From Citrobacter sp. Marseille-Q6884 (GTDB lineage Bacteria; Pseudomonadota; Gammaproteobacteria; Enterobacterales; Enterobacteriaceae), in assembly GCF_945906775.1 (NCBI RefSeq), contig NZ_CAMDRE010000001.1, positions 682,001 through 746,000 of the forward strand: a stretch of DNA of 64,000 nt, given 5' to 3'. The position numbers and the translations under genes are program-made. Positions 57,968-64,000 of the stretch are shown here, piece after piece. Position 1 is the stretch's first letter. Every line of letters starts with the position of its first letter. Below the pieces are notes generated by a model. It saw nothing but the letters and a program-made list of their open reading frames with translations. It was not told where the DNA came from and did no database searches.

Positions 57968-59257
57968 ATGAAAAAACATCTTAATTTACGCAGTATGGTG
58001 GCTCAGGCCGTCGAACAGGTTGTTGAAAAAGGTCAATCTTTAAGCAACGTGCTGCCTGCCATGCAGCAGAAAGTCGCTGATAAAGATAAAGCATTATTGC
58101 AGGAGCTATGCTTCGGCGTATTACGCACGCTTTCCCAGCTGGAGTGGATTATAAAACAGCTGATGGAACGCCCGATGACGGGCAAACAGCGCACTGTCCA
58201 CTATCTCATCATGGTTGGTATATACCAGCTATTACACACCCGTATTCCTCCTCACGCTGCGCTTGCCGAGACCGTTGAAGGTGCGGTAGTTATCAAACGT
58301 CCTCAGTTGAAAGGCTTGATTAACGGCGTGCTACGCCAGTTCCAGCGCCGCCAGGATGAACTGCTCCCCGAGTTCGCACAAAGTGAACTGCGTTTCTTAC
58401 ACCCATCCTGGTTAGTAAAGCGTATTAAGAGCGCCTATCCACAGCAGTGGGAAGCGATTCTTGAGGCAAATAATCAGCGCCCGCCAATGTGGCTGCGCGT
58501 GAACCGAAACCACCATAGCCGTGATGCCTGGCTGAACCTGCTGGCTGAAGCTGGCTTAACCGGTTTCCCACACCCGGATTACCCGGATGCTGTACGTCTG
58601 GAAACCCCTGCACCAGTGATGGCTTTACCTGGCTTCGAGCAGGGCTGGGTAACTGTCCAGGACGCTTCAGCCCAGGGTTGTGTCAGCTACCTGCAGCCGC
58701 AAAATGGTGAACAAATCCTTGATTTATGCGCCGCGCCAGGGGGAAAGACAACACATATTCTGGAAGTCGCTCCTGAGGCTAACGTAATGGCGGTTGATGT
58801 AGATGAAAAACGTTTATCTCGCGTCTACGATAATCTAAAACGCCTCGGCATGAAGGCAACCGTTAAGCAAGGCGATGGCCGCTATCCTGAACAGTGGTGT
58901 GGCGAGCAGCAGTTTGATCGTATTTTGCTGGATGCACCGTGCTCGGCCACAGGGGTCATTCGTCGTCATCCCGATATCAAATGGCTCCGCCGCGACCGGG
59001 ATATTGCTGAACTCGCACAGTTGCAGGCAGAGATCCTCAATGCGACCTGGACACATCTGAAACCAGGCGGCACGCTGGTTTATGCTACCTGTTCAATTTT
59101 GCCAGAAGAGAACCAGTTGCAGATTGCCGCCTTCCTGGAGCGTACGCCGAACGCGGTATTAAGCGAAACCGGTACACCGGAACAACCAGGACGTCAGAAT
59201 TTACCGAATGCAGAAGAAGGCGATGGCTTCTTTTACGCTAAGATAATCAAAAAGTGA
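57968..59257 (+). CDS. rsmB: 16S rRNA (cytosine-967-C5)-methyltransferase RsmB
   Basis: A 429-residue Fmu/RsmB enzyme. The N-terminal NusB-like RNA-binding domain is about 1-140. The SAM site is DLCAAPGGKTTHILE, and the catalytic Cys residues are in DAPCSATGVIRR and YATCSI. E. coli length. Confidence 0.97.
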   Translation: MKKHLNLRSMVAQAVEQVVEKGQSLSNVLPAMQQKVADKDKALLQELCFGVLRTLSQLEWIIKQLMERPMTGKQRTVHYLIMVGIYQLLHTRIPPHAALAETVEGAVVIKRPQLKGLINGVLRQFQRRQDELLPEFAQSELRFLHPSWLVKRIKSAYPQQWEAILEANNQRPPMWLRVNRNHHSRDAWLNLLAEAGLTGFPHPDYPDAVRLETPAPVMALPGFEQGWVTVQDASAQGCVSYLQPQNGEQILDLCAAPGGKTTHILEVAPEANVMAVDVDEKRLSRVYDNLKRLGMKATVKQGDGRYPEQWCGEQQFDRILLDAPCSATGVIRRHPDIKWLRRDRDIAELAQLQAEILNATWTHLKPGGTLVYATCSILPEENQLQIAAFLERTPNAVLSETGTPEQPGRQNLPNAEEGDGFFYAKIIKK

Positions 59258-59278
59258 TGAGATAACGGGTCGCGACTG

Positions 59279-60655
59279 ATGAAAATTATCATTCTGGGCG
59301 CAGGGCAAGTTGGCGGTACGCTGGCTGAGAACCTGGTCGGAGAGAACAACGATATCACGGTAGTCGATACCAACGGCGAGCGTTTACGTAGTCTGCAGGA
59401 CAAGTTTGACCTTCGCGTTGTGCAAGGCCATGGCTCCCATCCTCGCGTACTGCGTGAAGCAGGTGCTGATGATGCCGATATGCTGGTTGCGGTTACCAGT
59501 TCGGATGAAACCAATATGGTTGCCTGCCAGGTCGCTTATTCCCTGTTTAATACGCCAAATCGCATTGCACGAATTCGTTCACCGGATTATGTGCGTGACG
59601 CCGATAAGCTCTTTCACTCCGATGCCGTACCCATTGATCACCTTATTGCACCGGAGCAACTGGTCATCGATAACATTTATCGCCTGATTGAGTATCCGGG
59701 TGCGCTGCAGGTCGTCAATTTCGCCGAAGGTAAAGTCAGCCTTGCAGTGGTTAAAGCCTACTATGGCGGCCCATTAATCGGTAATGCGCTATCAACCATG
59801 CGTGAGCATATGCCACATATTGATACGCGAGTTGCTGCAATTTTCCGCCACGACAGACCAATCCGCCCACAAGGATCCACGATTGTTGAAGCCGGTGATG
59901 AAGTCTTTTTTATCGCGGCATCACAACATATCCGGGCCGTAATGAGTGAATTGCAGCGTCTGGAAAAACCCTACAAACGCATCATGTTAGTAGGTGGCGG
60001 TAATATTGGCGCAGGGCTGGCACGCCGGCTGGAAAAAGATTATAGCGTCAAGTTGATCGAGCGCGATCAACAGCGTGCCTCCGAGCTCGCGGAAAAACTG
60101 CAAAATACGATCGTCTTTTTTGGCGACGCGTCAGATCAAGAATTGCTGGCGGAAGAACATATTGATCAGGTTGATCTGTTTATCGCGGTAACCAATGACG
60201 ATGAAGCTAACATCATGTCGGCAATGCTTGCAAAACGCATGGGCGCCAAGAAAGTCATGGTGTTGATTCAACGTAGAGCGTACGTTGATCTGGTGCAGGG
60301 CAGCGTTATTGATATTGCCATTTCACCGCAACAAGCCACCATATCTGCATTACTGAGCCATGTACGAAAAGCGGATATTGTCGGCGTGTCTTCACTACGT
60401 CGCGGTGTAGCTGAAGCCATCGAAGCCGTCGCACACGGAGATGAAACAACATCCCGGGTTGTCGGTCGTTCAATTGACGAAATTAAGCTTCCACCGGGAA
60501 CCATTATTGGTGCCGTCGTCAGGGGTAATGATGTGATGATTGCCAACGATAATCTGCGTATTGAACAAGGCGATCACGTTATTATGTTCCTGACAGATAA
60601 AAAGTTCATTACCGACGTCGAGCGATTATTCCAGCCAAGTCCCTTCTTCCTGTAA
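59279..60655 (+). CDS. trkA: Potassium uptake regulatory protein TrkA
   Basis: A 458-residue peripheral membrane protein with two RCK units, each with a Rossmann NAD site (GAGQVGGTLAENL; GGGNIGAGLARRL) and an RCK-C domain. It gates TrkH/TrkG for K+ import. Located 21 nt after rsmB. Confidence 0.97.
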   Translation: MKIIILGAGQVGGTLAENLVGENNDITVVDTNGERLRSLQDKFDLRVVQGHGSHPRVLREAGADDADMLVAVTSSDETNMVACQVAYSLFNTPNRIARIRSPDYVRDADKLFHSDAVPIDHLIAPEQLVIDNIYRLIEYPGALQVVNFAEGKVSLAVVKAYYGGPLIGNALSTMREHMPHIDTRVAAIFRHDRPIRPQGSTIVEAGDEVFFIAASQHIRAVMSELQRLEKPYKRIMLVGGGNIGAGLARRLEKDYSVKLIERDQQRASELAEKLQNTIVFFGDASDQELLAEEHIDQVDLFIAVTNDDEANIMSAMLAKRMGAKKVMVLIQRRAYVDLVQGSVIDIAISPQQATISALLSHVRKADIVGVSSLRRGVAEAIEAVAHGDETTSRVVGRSIDEIKLPPGTIIGAVVRGNDVMIANDNLRIEQGDHVIMFLTDKKFITDVERLFQPSPFFL

Positions 60656-60659
60656 TTAT

Positions 60660-60690
60660 TTGGGCGCTAATATAGCGCCCTTTTTATTTC
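60660..60690 (+). terminator. Intrinsic terminator after trkA
   Basis: GGGCGCT (60662-60668) pairs with AGCGCCC (60674-60680), followed by TTTTTATTT. Confidence 0.92.
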
Positions 60691-60796
60691 CCCTTATTTT
60701 TCATGGTTTAATAATTGAGTCTTTCCGCAATACATAAATGGAAATTGCCTTAACATTTGTTAAACTTATAAACGTCAGCAGCATAGGGAGAATAAA

Positions 60797-61210
60797 ATGA
60801 GCATTATTAAAGAGTTTCGCGAATTCGCGATGCGCGGGAATGTAGTAGATTTGGCTGTGGGTGTCATTATTGGTGCGGCATTCGGTAAAATTGTATCGTC
60901 ACTGGTTGCCGATATCATCATGCCGCCACTGGGGTTATTAATTGGTGGGATCGACTTTAAACAGTTTGCTCTAACGCTACGCGATGCGCAGGGAGATATC
61001 CCGGCAGTCGTCATGCATTACGGTGTATTTATTCAAAATGTCTTTGATTTCATTATCGTTGCGTTTGCTATATTTATGGCAATCAAACTGATCAACAAAC
61101 TGAATCGTAAAAAAGCTGAAGAGCCGGCTGCACCGCCTGCGCCTTCTAAAGAAGAAGTATTGCTGAGTGAAATTCGTGACCTGCTGAAAGAACAGAATAA
61201 CCGTTCTTAA
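60797..61210 (+). CDS. mscL: Large-conductance mechanosensitive channel MscL
   Basis: A 137-residue inner-membrane channel that opens under osmotic downshock. TM1 is within VDLAVGVIIGAAFGKIVSSL, TM2 within FIIVAFAIFMAIKLI, and a charged C-terminal helix follows. It converges with arfA, overlapping by 4 nt, as in E. coli. Confidence 0.97.
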   Translation: MSIIKEFREFAMRGNVVDLAVGVIIGAAFGKIVSSLVADIIMPPLGLLIGGIDFKQFALTLRDAQGDIPAVVMHYGVFIQNVFDFIIVAFAIFMAIKLINKLNRKKAEEPAAPPAPSKEEVLLSEIRDLLKEQNNRS

Positions 61211-61425
61211 ACATTTACTGAAACAAGAAGGCCAGTGGTAAAAAAGCGATTCACTTTCTTGCCACTGGCCTCCCAGTTACCCCGATTGCCATGTTTACCC
61301 TTACGTAGAAAACTACCTTTCCCTTTCTTATTTTTCTCAATACGCTGCCTGAACAGTGGGTCATGCAAAAGTGCCTCAATGGCGTTGTCCTTAATTTGCC
61401 CTTTCGTATGTTGATAACGACTCAT
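61207..61425 (-). CDS. arfA: Alternative ribosome-rescue factor ArfA
   Basis: A 72-residue protein that recruits RF2 to ribosomes stalled on mRNAs lacking a stop codon, as a backup for tmRNA. The conserved basic core is KGKHGNRGNWEASGKK. The start at 61425 (MSRYQHTKGQ) is the E. coli form. The coding end carries a hairpin (61229-61271), so that most mRNA is normally truncated and the protein made only when tmRNA fails. Confidence 0.95.
   Translation of the reverse strand: MSRYQHTKGQIKDNAIEALLHDPLFRQRIEKNKKGKGSFLRKGKHGNRGNWEASGKKVNRFFTTGLLVSVNV
61229..61271 (-). promoter_or_regulatory. Hairpin inside the arfA coding sequence
   Basis: AGGCCAGTGG (61229-61238) pairs with CCACTGGCCT (61262-61271). 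In E. coli the matching hairpin is cut by RNase III or ends transcription, making non-stop arfA mRNA that tmRNA normally clears. Confidence 0.8.
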
Positions 61426-61482
61426 CATTACTCCAGATTGTGTGGTTTAACGGCGCGAGTGTAGACCTGTCTGACCAATAAA

Positions 61483-61908
61483 TCAACAGCCCGACTTTGC
61501 TCCACTGGCACCTTGCTCAAGCGCTTCGAGAATAGAACAGTACACGCTACTGTGTGCCATGCCACAGCATGCATCATTCAGTCGCTGTAATGACCGTTGC
61601 ATCGTCTGCAGTTCCGCAATCCGCGCTTCGACTTCTTTTAATCGTTCCTGAACGATCCCTTTTGACTCCTGACAGGTATGATGTTCGGGATCCACCCGGA
61701 TCGACAGCAGTTCACGGATCGACTCCAGTGTAAAACCGAGCTGCCGTGCATAACGAATGAACTTCAAACGCTGAAGATCGCTTTCTGTATAGAGGCGAAA
61801 TCCACCTTCGGTACGTACTTCATGCTCCATCATCTGCTGCTTTTCATAGTAGCGGATGGTATCGGGCGTCACTTCCGCCAGTTTCGCTAATTCACCAATA
61901 CGATACAT
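61483..61908 (-). CDS. zntR: Zinc-responsive MerR-family regulator ZntR
   Basis: A 141-residue MerR-type activator of the zinc exporter gene zntA (not in this window). The N-terminal helix-turn-helix is YRIGELAKLAEVTPDTIRYYE; Zn-binding Cys/His residues are in PEHHTC, NDACCGMAHSSVYC and the C-terminal SGC. The start at 61908 matches E. coli. Confidence 0.95.
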   Translation of the reverse strand: MYRIGELAKLAEVTPDTIRYYEKQQMMEHEVRTEGGFRLYTESDLQRLKFIRYARQLGFTLESIRELLSIRVDPEHHTCQESKGIVQERLKEVEARIAELQTMQRSLQRLNDACCGMAHSSVYCSILEALEQGASGAKSGC

Positions 61909-61919
61909 AATACTCCCCA

Positions 61920-62288
61920 CTATTCATCATTAATCTTATGTTGAAGCTTATCGGCGTACCCACCGCGTAAGAAGTCTGTGCTGATTCCAGCCTGGCGAAG
62001 TTTGAGTTCAAGTAACGACAGACGTCGGCTCACTTCCTGATATCGGGGATCGTCTTTACGAATTCCCGCAAGGATATCAAGCAAACCTATTGCTTCTCTG
62101 CGCTGCTCAAGTTCAGGAGGCAGGCACCCGGCGTTTTTCAATAAACGATATCCGGCTCGAAGTTCCGGCGGAACATGGGAGTCATCGTCAAGAGTAAGCG
62201 GCACGCCAGCACCCGGTAAATCATCAAACTCACCTTTTGTCTGCGCATCGATAATATGGCGCTCCGCCCACTGGTCTAATAGCCACAT
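61920..62288 (-). CDS. yhdN: YhdN family protein (DUF1992)
   Basis: A 122-residue protein with a DnaJ-homologue-like DUF1992 region (LDQWAERHIIDAQTKGEFDDLPGAG). Its function is unknown. It lies 11 bp upstream of zntR, same strand, conserved order. Confidence 0.92.
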   Translation of the reverse strand: MWLLDQWAERHIIDAQTKGEFDDLPGAGVPLTLDDDSHVPPELRAGYRLLKNAGCLPPELEQRREAIGLLDILAGIRKDDPRYQEVSRRLSLLELKLRQAGISTDFLRGGYADKLQHKINDE

Positions 62289-62353
62289 ACAACACTCCAG
62301 AGGATGAACAAAAAGAGTACAACTATTGTAGATAAGTTGAAAATAGCAGATAT

Positions 62354-62381
62354 AAAAAAACCCGCCGGGGCGGGTTTTTTT
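62354..62381 (-). terminator. Terminator of the alpha ribosomal-protein operon
   Basis: CCCGCC (62361-62366) and GGCGGG (62369-62374) form a symmetrical stem with A7 and T7 flanks. It follows rplQ on the minus strand. Confidence 0.92.
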
Positions 62382-62395
62382 ACAGTTACTACAGA

Positions 62396-62782
62396 TTACT
62401 CTGCAGCAGCTTCTGCTTTCGATTCAGAGCGATCAACCAGCTCGATGTATGCCATCGGCGCGTTGTCGCCTGCACGGAAGCCACACTTCAGAATGCGAGT
62501 GTAACCACCGGCGCGGCTCGCGAAACGCGGGCCCAGCTCGTTAAACAGTTTTGCCACGATCTCGTTATCACGAGTACGGGCGAATGCCAGACGACGATTA
62601 GCTACGCTATCAGTCTTGGCAAGAGTAATCAGCGGCTCAACTACGCGACGCAGCTCTTTCGCTTTCGGCAGAGTCGTCTTGATGATTTCATGACGAACCA
62701 GTGAACCTGCCATATTGCGGAACATAGCCTGGCGATGGCTGCTGTTGCGGTTCAGTTGACGACCACTCTTACGATGGCGCAT
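62396..62782 (-). CDS. rplQ: 50S ribosomal protein L17
   Basis: A 128-residue protein (MRHRKSGRQLNRNSSHRQAM), near-identical in form to E. coli L17 with an Ala/Glu-rich C-terminus. Last gene of the alpha operon, 40 nt after rpoA. Confidence 0.98.
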   Translation of the reverse strand: MRHRKSGRQLNRNSSHRQAMFRNMAGSLVRHEIIKTTLPKAKELRRVVEPLITLAKTDSVANRRLAFARTRDNEIVAKLFNELGPRFASRAGGYTRILKCGFRAGDNAPMAYIELVDRSESKAEAAAE

Positions 62783-62822
62783 GACCTTATCCTTCTCAGT
62801 AAAACCTTAACCTGTGATCCGG

Positions 62823-63812
62823 TTACTCGTCAGCGATGCTTGCCGGTGGCCAGTTTTCCAGGCGCATGCCCAGAGACAGTCCACGGGAAGCCAGCACGTC
62901 TTTAATCTCAGTAAGAGATTTTTTACCAAGGTTAGGCGTCTTAAGAAGCTCAACCTCAGTACGCTGTACCAGATCACCGATATAGTGGATAGCTTCTGCT
63001 TTGAGGCAGTTAGCAGAGCGGACAGTCAATTCCAGATCGTCAACAGGGCGCAGCAGGATCGGATCGAATTCTGGTTTCTCTTCTTTAACTTCCGGCTGAC
63101 GTACATCACGTAAATCAACGAAAGCTTCCAGTTGTTCAGCCAGAATGGTTGCCGCACGACGAATCGCCTCTTCAGGATCGATTGTGCCGTTGGTTTCCAT
63201 TTCGATGACCAGCTTGTCCAGGTCGGTACGCTGTTCTACACGCGCTGCTTCAACATTGTAGGCAATACGCTCTACAGGGCTGTAGCATGCGTCGACCAGC
63301 AGACGGCCGATTGGGCGCTCATCTTCTTCCGAATGAATTCGGGTAGAAGCCGGCACATAACCACGACCGCGCTGAACTTTGATACGCATACTAATAGATG
63401 CATTCTCATCGGTCAGGTGGCAGATCACGTGCTGTGGCTTGACGATTTCGACATCACCATCATGGGTAATGTCGGCTGCAGTCACAGGGCCAATGCCAGA
63501 TTTATTCAAGGTAAGAATAACGTCATCTTTACCCTGAACTCTCACCGCCAGCCCTTTCAGGTTGAGCAGGATTTCCAGGATATCTTCCTGAACGCCTTCT
63601 TTGGTGCTGTACTCATGTAGTACACCATCAATCTCAACCTCGGTCACCGCGCAACCCGGCATCGATGAGAGCAGAATACGGCGCAGTGCGTTACCCAAAG
63701 TATGGCCAAAGCCACGCTCTAAAGGCTCAAGGGTCACCTTGGCGTGCGTCGAACTCACTTGCTCGATATCAACCAGGCGCGGTTTTAGAAACTCTGTCAC
63801 AGAACCCTGCAT
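62823..63812 (-). CDS. rpoA: RNA polymerase alpha subunit
   Basis: A 329-residue protein. The N-terminal domain (1-235) assembles the polymerase, and the C-terminal domain (about 250-329; [34 protein letters not shown]) contacts UP elements and activators. Same length as in E. coli. Confidence 0.99.
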
Positions 63813-63837
63813 TGTGTCCTCTCTTTGGTACTAAGCT

Positions 63838-64000
<163 letters not shown>

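Overview
The window is a chromosomal segment of an enterobacterium. Gene order and protein sequence follow the Escherichia/Citrobacter/Salmonella backbone: yhdP-rng-yhdE-mreDCB-csrD-acuI-msrPQ-accBC-yhdT-panF-prmA-dusB-fis // yhdJ-yhdU-acrS-acrEF-yhdV-yhdWXYZ-rrn operon-yrdAB-aroE-tsaC-yrdD-smg-dprA-def-fmt-rsmB-trkA-mscL-arfA-zntR-yhdN-rplQ-rpoA-rpsD. The position of msrPQ beside acuI, the intact yhdWXYZ operon and the 16S sequence suggest Citrobacter or a close relative. The genus is inferred; the family is not in doubt.

Bases 1-18047 carry housekeeping genes: RNase G, the nucleotide pyrophosphatase YhdE, the MreBCD rod-shape system, the CsrB/C decay factor CsrD, periplasmic methionine sulfoxide repair (MsrPQ), two acetyl-CoA carboxylase subunits (AccBC), pantothenate uptake, L11 methylation (PrmA), and the dusB-fis operon.

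Bases 18015-34283 are an integrated element of about 16.3 kb in the 3' end of fis. It is bounded by a 33-bp direct repeat and carries its own tyrosine integrase. It encodes AlpA, a RepA-like ATPase with an adjacent iteron array (probable origin), an Icd-like small protein behind a highly structured leader, and a complete HK97-type head and packaging set: capsid, protease, portal, two head-tail connectors, HNH, small and large terminase. Of tail functions it has only two candidates, a lambda gpI-like protein and a probable tail assembly chaperone. There is no tail tube, tape measure, tip, lysis or lambdoid repressor gene. This is the layout of a capsid-forming phage-inducible chromosomal island (cf-PICI), a satellite that makes its own heads and needs a helper phage for tails. 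Between the capsid operon and the origin lies an AT-rich cargo of two unrecognised genes (26492-27798). Both carry a similar C-terminal module with a short Q-[IF]-G motif, and they are the best candidate for an undescribed defence or interference system.

Bases 34284-46070 hold the methyltransferase YhdJ, the AcrEF efflux genes with repressor AcrS, and an amino-acid ABC transporter (yhdWXYZ) preceded by a good sigma-54 promoter. Bases 46086-51840 are a complete minus-strand rRNA operon, 16S-Ile-Ala-23S-5S-Thr-5S (rrnD type), with its P1/P2 promoters. Bases 51989-64000 hold shikimate dehydrogenase, tRNA t6A synthesis (TsaC), DprA, the def-fmt-rsmB-trkA group, MscL, the ribosome-rescue factor ArfA, ZntR, and the end of the alpha ribosomal-protein operon.

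All calls come from reading the sequence; no database search was run. Family names in the element rest on recognisable motifs and gene order.
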